NCBI GenBank assembly: GCA_963995505.1
Contig: OZ023186.1
Coordinates: forward strand, 7,555,070-7,619,069
Source of the DNA: Hypericum androsaemum
Taxonomy: Eukaryota; Streptophyta; Magnoliopsida; Malpighiales; Hypericaceae
Direction of reading: 5' to 3'
DNA length: 64,000 nucleotides
Part shown: one piece after another, positions 50,401 to 57,745 of the stretch
Layout: the number at the start of each line of letters is the position of its first letter
Position numbering within the stretch: position 1 is the stretch's first letter
Translations under genes and position numbers: made by a program
Notes under the pieces: generated by a model
What the model was told of the DNA's origin: nothing
The model's input: only the letters and a program-made list of their open reading frames with translations
Database searches by the model: none

Positions 50401-51854
50401 ACATTCATAGATCCCGCCGGTAGCCCTCCCTCTGCCTTTTTCACTCTGGCCTGTTCCTTGTTTGCCAAAGCTACTGCCCCGGCCTGAACCTCACGCGAGG
50501 ACCCAATAATAGGATTAGCTCGCACACCCACCGCAACCGCATGAACCCAAAGCTCAGCTATCCTCTACCCATCAATGGCGTCCACTCCCATAGTAGTCGT
50601 AGACCAAACCTGCAGAGCCCTAAAGAGGCACCTCGAGACAAGAAATCCAAAACCATCAACAAGTATTCAATGCTTCGGCAACTAACAAAGGGATCGATGC
50701 ACCGGCCATGTCCCTGTCCCTGGCCTTGGCCCTGTCTTGGAAGCGCCGGCCATGTCCACTCCAGACCGTGACCCTGGCAACCTCGCGACAGGCGTGGTGG
50801 CTGCCTGGTCATCGCCATCGCCCAAAAGCACATCACGTGTCCTGGGCTGAGCGTTGAATGTCTCTTGGTGATTCCCCCTGATGTCCCTGATGGAGAGAGG
50901 AGGTCTCTGCCGACCGGAAGAGCCCATTATGTCCGGATCTGGCCGGCCGAACATGACAATCCGTAGGTTTGCAAGCGAAACCTTAGGAGAGAATTGGTGT
51001 CTCTGTCATTCTATTTGTTTCCCTGACTTCATCTTAGTTGCTGATCTTACTCTCTTTTTTTACTTCATTTTAGATGTGACTTCATCCTTTTTCTTTTCTT
51101 AACTTTACTATAGCCTACTTAGACATGAGTATTATTTTGTTAGAAGCTTGTTTAAATTATGGAATTCTCACATGCGTTATTATTATTATCCTGTGTTGTT
51201 AGGCTTGGAAGTTGGACCGTGCAAATTATGAAGAGGTAATATCTCTACCATATTAATCCAGATTTATTTTATACTACTTATAGCTCGTATACTAGAAATG
51301 CATTCCCCTAGGACTGTTCGTGCTTCTCGTTTATTTTTTATTAAATAATATCAATAATATGATATGTTAAAATTATTTTGGGAGCTACATGAAATAGGAT
51401 CAATTGGTCACTACCGATGTTGCACTAATGAAAAATTTTAAAATAAGAAGATTGTTCATAGAATAAAATTGGTGAAATCGTCACTATTGTATAAAAACAA
51501 AAAGAAACTATAATTTATTATGCTGAAACTCGATATTTTATATATAACGTTAGAAATTACCATACAATACAGAGCTAAATTTTAGCGGCAGATGTAGTAG
51601 TCCATTGAGTGCACATCATCTTGATATAGTCATTGTCACAATCCAAGTTAGTATATCATTCATCGACCTAGCTGTGTATTGTAAAATACATATACAACTG
51701 TTGTACATATAAAATTCAATGGACTTTGTGCAACTTAAGTCGATCTGTACTGACACAACTATTTTACATTGCAGAAACAAAGTTTCAAGACATATATAAT
51801 ATAGCGTATTGGGATCTATACTTTGTGCACCTTTTCCTGTTTCCTTTCATCTAG
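18716..51854 (+). CDS. Plastid aromatic prenyltransferase (UbiA / homogentisate prenyltransferase-like), ten exons
   Basis: Hand-assembled exons: 18716-18842, 18965-19058, 19284-19439, 19523-19748, 19871-19944, 20378-20470, 42912-43029, 43571-43633, 51203-51235, 51783-51854. The phases join and give 351 codons with no stop. Residues 1 to ~45 are Ser- and basic-rich, like a plastid transit peptide. The first Asp-rich motif NQIFDIEVD is at 117-125, followed by [12 protein letters not shown]. The second motif [10 protein letters not shown] is at 247-256. The remainder is hydrophobic, as in multi-pass UbiA enzymes. Such enzymes move a prenyl group from a diphosphate to an aromatic acceptor (homogentisate, flavonoid, coumarin, xanthone or similar) using Mg2+; the substrate cannot be told here. 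Oddities: the Y/F-G usually following the second motif is Asn-Asn (258-259), intron 7 needs a GC donor, and introns 6 and 8 are filled with transposons. It could be a recent pseudogene. Confidence 0.8.
20735..23290 (-). pseudogene. LINE B: 5'-truncated ORF2 (RT, zinc-binding RVT, RNase H)
   Basis: Reading from the minus strand: [12 protein letters not shown] at the truncated start, then [10 protein letters not shown] (the reverse transcriptase YADD equivalent) near 22.93 kb, [11 protein letters not shown], the zinc-binding segment with [13 protein letters not shown] near 21.65 kb, and an RNase H domain with LKFNCDAS (near 21.31 kb), EAEILAI, IETDCW and [12 protein letters not shown] (near 20.94-21.2 kb). 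The RNase H acidic residues are present, but stops and frame changes separate the parts. The 3' poly(A) abuts the outer TSD at 20734. Confidence 0.8.
23291..25309 (-). pseudogene. LINE A: ORF2 3' half (reverse transcriptase and zinc-binding region)
   Basis: This continues the frame broken by the Ty3 insertion at 25310/35134. Visible motifs are [15 protein letters not shown] (catalytic Asp), [14 protein letters not shown] and [11 protein letters not shown] (intact catalytic pair), then [13 protein letters not shown] and the zinc-binding segment with [15 protein letters not shown] near 23.75 kb. The frame is broken near 24.7, 24.5 and 23.9 kb. No RNase H follows before LINE B begins. Confidence 0.8.
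25315..28018 (+). repeat. 5' LTR of the Ty3 element (2704 bp)
   Basis: TGTGATACCCTC to GGGTTGTGACA. It is the full-length version: the 3' LTR lacks about 395 bp corresponding to roughly 27189-27585. Confidence 0.93.
28023..28034 (+). other. Primer binding site, initiator methionine tRNA
   Basis: TGGTATCAGAGC, complementary to the 3' end of plant initiator tRNA-Met, four bases after the 5' LTR. It fixes the plus orientation. Confidence 0.9.
28180..29300 (+). pseudogene. gag of the Ty3 element, frameshifted
   Basis: Pieces in different frames give the retrotransposon gag domain: [22 protein letters not shown], then [13 protein letters not shown], followed by a basic Gln-rich linker and a CCHC knuckle ([13 protein letters not shown]), in which the final Cys is replaced by Tyr. 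Stops occur after GVAGVWF (28638) and near 28770, with a frame change at about 28.8 kb and another near 29.14 kb. The capsid-like protein would not be made intact. Confidence 0.85.
29300..32758 (+). pseudogene. pol of the Ty3 element: protease, RT, RNase H, integrase, chromodomain
   Basis: Protease near 29.5 kb reads [13 protein letters not shown], with Asn in place of the catalytic Asp of FDSG. Reverse transcriptase follows from 29.96 kb ([29 protein letters not shown] intact), interrupted by a stop at 30332. RNase H ([20 protein letters not shown]) is near 30.97-31.18 kb. Integrase has the HHCC zinc finger (31.54-31.68 kb), then LITMDLL, SDRGTHF and a DGQSE-type end, with stops near 31.22, 31.32, 31.45 and 31.61 kb and after 32150. 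The C-terminus (32.6-32.75 kb) reads [14 protein letters not shown], a chromodomain that in chromoviruses steers integration to heterochromatin. Confidence 0.9.
32806..32818 (+). other. Polypurine tract of the Ty3 element
   Basis: AAGGAGGGGAGAC directly before the 3' LTR; primer for plus-strand DNA synthesis. Confidence 0.85.
32819..35128 (+). repeat. 3' LTR of the Ty3 element (2310 bp, internally deleted)
   Basis: TGTGATACCCTC to GGGTTGTCACA. It is collinear with the 5' LTR except for a deletion at about 34694, where ACCGGGATG jumps to CATCTGGAGAAG. Scattered substitutions between the two LTRs show the insertion is not very recent. Confidence 0.93.
35134..36820 (-). pseudogene. LINE A: ORF2 5' half (endonuclease and start of reverse transcriptase)
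   Basis: Starts [11 protein letters not shown], the typical APE endonuclease start, with ITESKVE (catalytic Glu), [10 protein letters not shown], and the later [10 protein letters not shown] (catalytic SDH-type site) after a stretch with stops (36224-36454). Then come [29 protein letters not shown] and [19 protein letters not shown], the N-terminal reverse transcriptase blocks. The frame stops at GVMIYSEVV, where the Ty3 TSD TGACT sits, and resumes at 25309. Confidence 0.82.
36817..38545 (-). pseudogene. LINE A: ORF1 (RRM-containing nucleic-acid-binding protein)
   Basis: The frame from 38545 opens with an [17 protein letters not shown] (RNP2-like) and [11 protein letters not shown] (RNP1-like). 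This RNA-binding domain is usual in ORF1 of some plant L1 lineages. Further along, [13 protein letters not shown] resembles the downstream W-x-x-x-x-G-I/V-P-L block. The frame is broken at about 38.0, 37.65 and 37.3 kb. The ORF1 stop and the ORF2 start are adjacent at 36.82 kb, as expected for a bicistronic LINE RNA. Confidence 0.75.
39104..39386 (-). repeat. copia 3' LTR (low-coordinate copy)
   Basis: TGTTAGGAATTC to CCATCCCAACA on the plus strand, 283 bp. Confidence 0.92.
40207..40752 (-). pseudogene. copia gag fused to a protease tail by internal deletion
   Basis: Begins [16 protein letters not shown] with [17 protein letters not shown], the UBN2/copia gag start, and RLCLADDE near residue 68. 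From about residue 125 it reads like the end of the copia protease region ([15 protein letters not shown], then GIKGKR), so the zinc knuckle and the protease active site have been removed. The 181-codon frame is open. Downstream (39589-40155) another minus frame shows weak similarity to the pre-integrase segment and nothing else. Confidence 0.75.
40780..41062 (-). repeat. copia 5' LTR (high-coordinate copy)
   Basis: TATTAGGAATTC to CCATCCCAACA, 283 bp; the second base is mutated from G to A. A TATATAGAGG segment may serve as TATA on the plus-strand reading only; promoter function in the element orientation was not identified. Confidence 0.92.
41457..42739 (+). repeat. Solo LTR of the LARD family at 51938-57745 (1283 bp)
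   Basis: TGTTGGAGCAC to TTCCCACAACA with the 5-bp TSD GTTGG on both sides (41452-41456 and 42740-42744). It is in the opposite plus/minus sense to the LARD at 51938, whose LTRs end GTGCTACAACA. It contains the GCGAGAGGCCGAG tandem array (about 41540-42060) and CTATATAAGGAGGGCTCG, a TATA box in the transcribed sense. Confidence 0.92.
42912..43633 (+). CDS. Prenyltransferase exons 7 and 8 (residues 257-317)
   Basis: Exon 7 (42912-43029) begins after CTTTCTACAG; its first base completes the Glu codon begun in exon 6. It encodes [15 protein letters not shown] and a membrane segment matching the post-motif helix of the family. To stay in frame with exon 8 it must end at CGG with a GC donor (GCAATG at 43030); the nearby GT at 43034 gives a stop. 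Exon 8 (43571-43633) encodes [11 protein letters not shown] and a hydrophobic stretch, flanked by a TTGTACAG acceptor and an AAG-GTGAAA donor. Confidence 0.75.
45460..45993 (-). CDS. Second copy of the TRIM internal ORF (177 codons)
   Basis: Same product as the ORF at 46422-46898 with a longer, LTR-derived N-terminus and an earlier stop (LLDM). No recognised domain. Useful as a within-element comparison of constraint. Confidence 0.35.
   Translation of the reverse strand: MCYLSCLVSGIPRNQWIRRLLSLVRLRHLVRSTDSYVLLSLALHQLVSVPRSFPSNHTMEVIGEPIYDFYPGDEIDKCEILIILRLLGVEHEKDNSFEDKEPKYDEVVGEEEITYADQGESLVSRKCLGVIQEEDVKLVNVHIFQMARAFEVVLVKHIDFIGVDKFAYKESSPLLDM
46422..46898 (-). CDS. Small ORF in the TRIM internal region, extending into the LTR (158 codons)
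   Basis: Starts directly after the primer site and reads an acidic protein: [16 protein letters not shown], then [13 protein letters not shown] and [12 protein letters not shown] do not recognise a domain. The sister region (45460-45993) encodes nearly the same sequence. The open frame is kept in both copies with a few substitutions, which may only reflect recent duplication. Confidence 0.4.
   Translation of the reverse strand: MVSEPRSFPSNHTMEVIGEPIYDFYPGDEIDKCEILIILRLLGVEHEKDNSFEDKEPKYDKVVGEEEITYVDQGESLVTRKCLGVIQEEDVKLVNVHISQMARAFEVVLVKHIDFIGVDKFAYKESSPLLDMWNNLKDSERLARQVEFLVFHGSLISK
47390..48040 (-). pseudogene. LINE ORF1 DUF4283 region
   Basis: Two minus frames (47715-48038 and 47442-47696) give the W/F-rich RNA-binding region and a degenerate zinc knuckle, as found in ORF1 proteins of plant LINEs. 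One frame break separates them, and both ends are cut by LTR elements at 47367 and 48070. Confidence 0.6.
48070..48331 (-). repeat. Cassandra-like LTR carrying 5S rRNA-derived sequence
   Basis: Plus-strand bounds TGTAACGCCACATG and GGGGTATCACA. On the minus strand a TGTGATACCCCG start is preceded by the polypurine tract AAGGAGGGGTGAA (48332-48344). Internal 48150-48240 (minus) matches 5S rRNA: AGAACTCC, then GGATGGGTGACATCCTGGG with one change from the usual C-box sequence. 5S-bearing LTRs define Cassandra TRIM elements, in which the 5S part supplies an RNA polymerase III promoter. Confidence 0.8.
48150..48240 (-). ncRNA. 5S rRNA-derived segment inside the Cassandra-like LTR
   Basis: It covers the part of 5S rRNA from GAACTCC through the C-box to CTGGGAAGT. 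The A-box region has drifted (GGTTAAATGTGTTTAG instead of AGTTAAGCGTGCTTGG), so polymerase III activity is doubtful. It is not a functional rRNA gene. Confidence 0.75.
48332..50115 (-). repeat. Cassandra internal stub joined to an unrelated LTR-like sequence
   Basis: 48332-48419 holds, on the minus strand, a primer-site relic (ATCATCAGAGCAAATACGG) and the polypurine tract, as in the tiny Cassandra internal region. From 48420 (TGTTACGCCCCGG) to 50115 (GGTTCTTACA) there is a 1.7 kb LTR-like sequence without 5S homology. The outer flanks are ACTTC (48065-48069) and ACTTA (50116-50120), a possible 5-bp TSD for the whole composite. No coding capacity was recognised. Confidence 0.5.
51203..51854 (+). 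CDS. Prenyltransferase exons 9 and 10 (residues 318-351, stop)
   Basis: Exon 9 (33 nt) encodes [11 protein letters not shown], matching the conserved W-x-L-D-x-A-N-Y segment near the end of plant aromatic prenyltransferases. Exon 10 (51783-51854) encodes the terminal aromatic helix ending LFLFPFI and a TAG stop, as in most family members. It uses the AG of ACAAAG at 51781-51782. The more typical-looking AG at 51773-51774 is out of frame. Intron 9 is 547 bp and transposon-free. Confidence 0.75.
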
Positions 51855-51937
51855 AAAAATACCCACCGACGAAATTGAGTTATTTTAAGTTGAGGTCCAT
51901 TTCGGTCCTAAGAGATCATTCCATAATAGAATAAGCT

Positions 51938-53348
51938 TGTTGCGGGAATAAGTGAACAAGTAACTCGAGACGGATTCAGAGTGGTCGTCCCAAGGTCGGT
52001 CTAACTATGCTAGGCTAGGCTAGGCTAAACTATGAACTACGGACTACGGGCTAAGGAAAGGAAAAGCAACAATGATAAGTAAAGTAGTTGTGTGTTGTGT
52101 TGTTGATGTCCGTTCTCTCGTTCGAGCCCTCCTTATATAGAGTGCCTTGACCTAACCTCCGCGCCTTCAGAATAGGAAATCCTAAACTGCCTCCAAGACC
52201 TTCGGCTCCAAGTCTCAGTCCCGAGAGATCCACTCCAAGTTATTTGTTCCTAATATGACGGGATCCTCTCGGCTCAGTACAAGCCATCTTCCTTAAATGA
52301 ACAGATCCTGTCCTCGAATAGGAAGCTTTCAAAATGTGACGACCAAGCAATCGCGGCCTAAAGAGGAACTTACCAAGTTTTGCCAAATATTGAGAATCTC
52401 GGCTCACGTTAAAAAAATATAGATCGTCTTGACCTTCTCAAATCTCCCACGCAAAATCTTGACTCAAGTTCGTCATCGCCCAAGACGAACATCTCGTCAG
52501 GCCCAAAGTGAATTCCGAAATCGCCTTCCCGCCTACGAAAGTCAAATGAGCTTCCCGCTCAGGTCTAAGTTGGCTTCTCACCTTCGACTTCTCGCTCGGC
52601 TTATCGCCTTAGGCTCCTCGCTCGTCTTCTCGCCTTAGGCTTCCTGCCTTAGGTTTCTCGCTCGGCTTCCCGCCTTAGGCTTCTCGCTCGGCCTCTCGCC
52701 GTAGGCCTCTCACTCGGCCTCTCGCCACTCGGCCTTTCGCCACTCGGCCTGTCGCTCGGCCTCTAGCCGTAGGCCTCTCACTCGGCCTCTTGCCACTCGG
52801 CCTCTCGCCACTCGGCCTCTCGCCGTAAGCCTCTCACCACTCAGCCTCTCGCTCGACCTCTCACTCAGCTCCTTGCTCAGCCTCTCATCGTAGGCTTCCC
52901 GCTCGGCTACGACGTAGGCCTCTCACTCGGCCTCTCGCCACTCGGCCTTTCGCCACTCGGCCTTTCGCTCGGCCTCTAGCCGTAGGCCTCTCACTCGGCC
53001 TCTTGCCACTCGGCCTCTCGCCACTCGGCCTCTCGCCGTAGGCCTCTCACCACTCAGCCTCTCGCTCGACCTCTCACTCAGCTCCTTGCTCAGCCTCTCG
53101 TCGTAGGCCTCTCACTCGGCTCCTCGCTCGTGCTTCCCACCGGCCTCTCGCCTATGTAAGTGAGAAGAGTATCTCGATTGGACTAGCCTACGCAGGCGAG
53201 AGGAGCCTCTCGCTCGGGCTCGCCTACGTGAGCAAGAGGGGCCTCTCGCCCAGGCTCCACGTACGTCGGTACGTGGAGCCCGAGCTAATTCTCACACATC
53301 TGAAGATAGATCATCATGAATCTGAGACATTAATTTTGTGCTACAACA
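51938..53348 (-). repeat. LARD 3' LTR (low-coordinate) with expanded GCCTCTCGC array
   Basis: Contains the array of GGCCTCTCGCC/ACTCGGCC units at about 52640-53150. A ~212-bp segment of the array (from about 52706) is repeated in tandem from about 52918, which accounts for much of its greater length relative to the other LTR. Confidence 0.9.
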
Positions 53349-55300
53349 ATGCCCCCTGCACGTTAATGATTCGGTACGGTCAGGCAAGAAGCGTTGATGT
53401 GGTTCTTCATCTTCGGCTTGGCTTCCTTCCACTAGCTTGTAATAGAATAAAAATGTGCAGCTCAAAGAAGTCTAGGCCATCGTCCTGAGGACATATTTTG
53501 CCGACTCATATGGTGATAAGGCGTAAACCTGCAGTTACCCTGTCGCCCATTACCTTACTCTTCATGGGCAAGATGGAGTACTTGCCCTCCGGGTATGGCA
53601 TTGATCGATCTTCAGACCGAATGTAGCTTCCATTTCATTAAGTTTGTACATCGGGAAGACCAGCCATCCATGCCTCTCCAATACACACTTGTTGGCACTA
53701 GGGACCCCTCATATAGGGCCACTTCAATATAGAGGGTGGCCAACACGAATAGGCGTGCATCGGCCATCACGATCAACACCTTTCCATCTAATTTCTATTG
53801 AATTAGACATTGGAGGATGGAAGATGGGATTACTTGATTGGAGCAGACCGAGTCTCTCCCTTTCCTGACAAAATTGGTTATGACATGCCGGTCGGGCTGA
53901 CATCCTCTTTCTCCTTATTAGGTTCGTAGAGGAGCAACTGAAGAAAGGTGTTCACCACACCCATGCCGTCTACTCTCGATCAGCTCCCCAAGGATGTGAG
54001 CCGTGATGCAGAGAGATTTCTTGCGATCATCCATTCTTCAGGTTGGCCTCACAATGGTGATCTTGCCATTGAAGACTTCCACCATGGAAATGACAGAGGA
54101 CATCTCTCCTATCTGAGGCTCAGTAGGGTCCTTTTTTATCATGTCATCTTTAAAGTGGCTCGATTGGTTGGGCTCCTGTCTGAGGCTAGCCGATGTCCTA
54201 TTGATTGCCAGCTTGCTTGGGAAGTCCCCAAACTTAATGCACCTCATGTCAAGGTTGGCTGAAACCTCCTTCTCTTTTTGGTCAAGAATAGACTCTCGCT
54301 GGGTGTCCTCCTTGGGATGAATCTCGCTCATGACCTTGGGTACCCACTTGCTGGTCAACTTTTTGCGTAGTATAGTCGGTGCCTTTAGTCAGACCTCTTT
54401 AACGTGCTTGAGGTCATCTCCCTTCTCCCAGTTAGAGGCTTTCACATCCTTCGCCCGACTTTGAGTTAAGGCCGAATGATACTTCACCCACGGATGAGCT
54501 AGAAGCACCTTTTGTTTCTCCAGCTCGACCCTTTGCTCTGTGATTTGCCTTTCGAGGTCATTGATGGCTTGCTTTCTTTTCTGGATCGTCCTTTCAAGGT
54601 GTCATCTCTGGGTTTTGGTCAGAACATCTCGCATTGGTGGAACAGGGATGACCCTTCTATCTCCAAGTTGGTTAAAGGCATATTAATGTGGGTTGGACCC
54701 ATCTTGAAGGTCCACCTTGATACAAGGATGACGGAGCCTCCACGTCTCATCGGCTTCCTTCGGACGGTAGAAGTTTTGAGTCCTTAGGATCTTACTATTA
54801 GGTGGTCGTCCTTGCCTTTCGAGTCTTACCTCTCGGGTCTTAAGGTCAGCCTTTCCTTGCTTAGGACTATCAGCTCCCCTTAAACAAAAGCACTTCCAAG
54901 CCTTTGGAACGCCATTGTCGGGCAATCTTCCTTGCCCTCGAGTCTTGCCTCTCGGGTCTTAAGGTCGGCTTTCCCTCACTTAGGATGATCGGCTCCCCTT
55001 GAACGAAAGGATTTGTGAGCATTTAGTATATTATTATCAAGCAGCCTTCTGTGTCCCCCAAGTCTTGCCTCTCGGGTCTTAGGATCAATTTTTACTTTCT
55101 TAGAGTTCGGTCGTCCCTGCCCCCCGAGTCTTACCCTGCGGGTATTAGAATTGGCCTTCTCTTGCTTGGGGCTTCTCTTTTGACTTCGGTCGAAGCCAAC
55201 TATGGTGACATGAGTAATAAGGTGAGGACCAATCGATGACTGGTCCTCTAAGAATTGATGTGGGATGAAATCCTTAGATTGGAAAGATAAGGGTTGCCCT
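53349..55300 (-). other. LARD interior without recognisable pol
   Basis: Contains short minus frames. A segment rich in KTREARLGGQGR-like units occurs three or four times at 54780-55180 (on the plus strand, AGTCTTGCCTCTCGGGTCTT recurs). There is no reverse transcriptase, integrase or protease motif in any frame. Confidence 0.5.
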
Positions 55301-55656
55301 TCTATCCCTTGTCGTCGGGTAGATCCCAATGTCAGCTAACAGTTGACGTCGTCCTCATTGAGTTCTTCTTCCTGATTAATATCATCCTCATCAAGCTCTT
55401 CTTGTCGATTCACGTCATCCTCATCGAGCTCTTCTTGACGATTGACATCATCCTCATCGAGCTCTCCTTGTCGATTGACATCATTCTCACTGAGATCTCC
55501 TTGTCGGTTGACATCATACTCATCGAGCTCGTCATCCTCATCGAGCTCTTCTTGTTGGTTGACATCATCGTAATCGAGCTCGTCATCCTCTTCGAGCTCT
55601 TCTTATCGGTTGACGTCATCCTCATCAAGTTCGTCATCCTCACTGAGCTCTTCTTG

Positions 55657-56361
55657 TCAATTGATGGGATGGCGGTTGTCCTCCTCGTCTGGGTCCATCC
55701 ATGCTTGATCCATGACTTGGAGGGTTGGGGTAGGATTGGAAACTCTTGAGTCAAACAAAGGATTCGTGCAGACATCCCTCCTTTTGAAATAGATTTGGTC
55801 GGCCGAAACCCTAGATGGGTATGACCAATCTTGGGTCAGGGCCAGTTGGTACCAACTTGATTCCTCTTGGAGATTGCTAGCCCTCGTCCTTGCAGTCTCG
55901 TAGTGTCCCGAGTGGTTCACTCCATATGTCTCCATCCCCAAGTAAGAAGTTGTTCGGTATGGGGGACTCCTAGGGGATCCTGGTTGTGGACAATAACCAA
56001 ACACGCTTGGTGTTGGCGGTGCCACGGTGCAAGGCATATGACTAGTCCATGGTTGTCCAAAGGCCGGTTGGATGGGTATAGCTGGTCCGGTTGATATGTT
56101 CATCCCTTGGTGTTGATTGATGACCATACGTGAGGATGCCTTATAGTGACTACAAGACTCCTCGTAAAGCTTTCGAGCACGAAAAGTGGCATATGTCTCC
56201 ATCGGGACGACGAGCATATAGAACTCCTTCGGGGCAACGTTTGACTCAGCTGGCTCTTTTGAGAGAGCCGAGGTAGATGAATCCCGCCTCCATGCATAAG
56301 ACTGGAAATTGAAAGGTATCGACTCCTTGTAAGGAATCGGAACAACAAAATAATTGGTCAT
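55657..56361 (-). CDS. LARD gag-like / N-terminal ORF (234 codons)
   Basis: Begins 48 bp inside the element from the upstream LTR, just after the primer site. The first ~90 residues include an aromatic, charged region; residues ~95-160 are Pro/Gly/Ser/Tyr-rich. It ends DPDEEDNRHPIN. Beyond the stop, the same frame goes on as an Asp/Glu-rich repeat (QEELDEDDVNR-type units, 55300-55660) broken by several stops. No definite capsid domain was recognised; the position argues for gag. Confidence 0.5.
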   Translation of the reverse strand: MTNYFVVPIPYKESIPFNFQSYAWRRDSSTSALSKEPAESNVAPKEFYMLVVPMETYATFRARKLYEESCSHYKASSRMVINQHQGMNISTGPAIPIQPAFGQPWTSHMPCTVAPPTPSVFGYCPQPGSPRSPPYRTTSYLGMETYGVNHSGHYETARTRASNLQEESSWYQLALTQDWSYPSRVSADQIYFKRRDVCTNPLFDSRVSNPTPTLQVMDQAWMDPDEEDNRHPIN

Positions 56362-56429
56362 CTTTGCCGGTAAGGGTTAGACCGCCTTCTCAGACGCCCT
56401 CCTTAGTCCCACCGAGCGTGCCATAAAAT

Positions 56430-57745
56430 TATTGCGGGAATAAGTGAACAAGTAACCCGAGACGGATCCGGAGTGGTCGTCTCAAAGTCGATCTAACTAT
56501 GCTAGGCTAGGCTAAACTATGAACTACGGACTACGGGCTAAGGAAAGGAAAAATAACAATGATAAGTAACGTAGTTGTGTGTTGTGTTGTTGATGTCCGT
56601 TCTCTCGCCCGAGCCCTCCTTATATAGAGTGCCTTGACCTAACCTCCGCGCCTTCAGAATAGGAAATCCTAAACTGCCTCCAAGACCTTCAGCTCCAAGT
56701 CTCAGTCCCGAGAGATCCACTCCAAGTTATTTGTTCCTAATATGACAGAATCCTCTCGGCTCAGCACAAGCCGTCTTCCTTAAATGAGCAGATCCTGTCC
56801 TCGAATAGGAAGCTTTCAAAATGTGATGACCAAGCAATCACGGCCTAAAGAGGAACTTACCAAGTCTTGCCAAATATTGAGAATCTCAGCTCAAGTTAGG
56901 AAAATATAGATCGTCTTGACCTTCTTGAATCTCCCACGCAAAATCTTGACTCAAGTCCGTCATCGCCCAAGACGGACATCTCGTCAGGCCCAAAGTGAAT
57001 CCTGAAATGGGCTCAAGCTAACAGCCTCCTCAAATAAAGTAGACCTATTCCCAATCGACTTTCCGCCTACGAAGGTCAAATGAGCTTCCCGCTCGGGTTC
57101 AAGTTGGCTTCTCACCTTCGGCTTCTCACTCAGCTTCTCGCCTTAGGCTCCTCGCTCGGCTTCTCGCTTTAGGCTCCTCGCTCATCTTCTCGCCTTAGGC
57201 TTCCCGCCTTAGGTTTTTCGCTTGGCTTCCCACCTTAGTCTTCTTGCTCGGCCTATCGCCGTAGATCTCTCACTCGCCCTCTCGTGACTCGGCCTTTCGC
57301 CACTCGGCCTCTCGCTCGGCCTCTCATCGTAGGCCTCTCACTCGGCCTCTCGCCACTCGGCCTCTCGCTCGGCCTCTCGCCGTAGGCGTCTCACCACTTA
57401 GCCTCTCGCTCGACCTCTCGCTCAGCCTCTCACCGTAGGCCTCTCACTCGGCTCCTCGCTCGTGCTTCCCACCGGCCTCTCGCCTATGTGAGTGAGAAGA
57501 GTTTCTCGATCGGACTCGCCCACATGAGCGAGAGGAGCCTCTCGCCCGGGCTCACCAATGTGAGCAAGAAGAGTCTCTCGCTTGGACTCGCTTACGCGGG
57601 CAAGAGGAGCCACTCGCCTGGGCTCACCTACGTGAGCGAGAGGGGCCTCTCGCCCGAGCTCCACGTACCGACGAGCCCGAGCTAATTCCCGCACATCCGG
57701 AGATAGATCATCATCAATCCGAGACATTAATTTCGTGCTCCAACA
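56430..57745 (-). repeat. LARD 5' LTR (high-coordinate)
   Basis: TATTGCGGGAATAAG to GTGCTCCAACA. The minus-strand TATA box is in the CTATATAAGGAGGGC region near 56620-56635. It carries a shorter GGCCTCTCGC array (about 57100-57480). Confidence 0.9.

Larger units (their letters stand above)
43850..51088 (-). mobile_element. ORF1-type LINE in prenyltransferase intron 8, split by two LTR insertions
   Basis: A 19-bp perfect direct repeat, TTTTCTTTTCTTAACTTTA, lies at 43831-43849 and 51089-51107 and is best read as the TSD. On the minus strand, the 5' part (50541-51000) encodes a Gly/Pro/Arg-rich ORF1 start. The middle (47390-48040) encodes a DUF4283-type region with [22 protein letters not shown] and a knuckle-like [17 protein letters not shown]. 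The tail (43850-44819) is a decayed 3' part ending in a T-rich/AATAAA-like segment similar to the plus-strand copy ending at 13240. No reverse transcriptase was seen. Confidence 0.65.
51938..57745 (-). mobile_element. Non-autonomous LTR retrotransposon (LARD-like), 5808 bp
   Basis: TSD AAGCT at 51933-51937 and 57746-57750. LTRs are 51938-53348 (1411 bp) and 56430-57745 (1316 bp). Minus orientation is shown by a purine tract (GCAGGGGGCAT) next to the low LTR, a primer-site-like TGGCACGCTCGGTGGG (minus, about 56409-56424) next to the high LTR, and TATATAAGGAGGG in the LTR. The 3.1 kb interior has a gag-like ORF but no protease, reverse transcriptase or integrase, so it would need enzymes from elsewhere. 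Confidence 0.92.

Noticed and set aside
55294..55749. 151-codon plus-strand ORF with ILIELFLSIDI-type repeats
   Set aside because: Antisense of the Asp/Glu-rich repeat of the minus-strand LARD; hydrophobic only because of the reversed codons.
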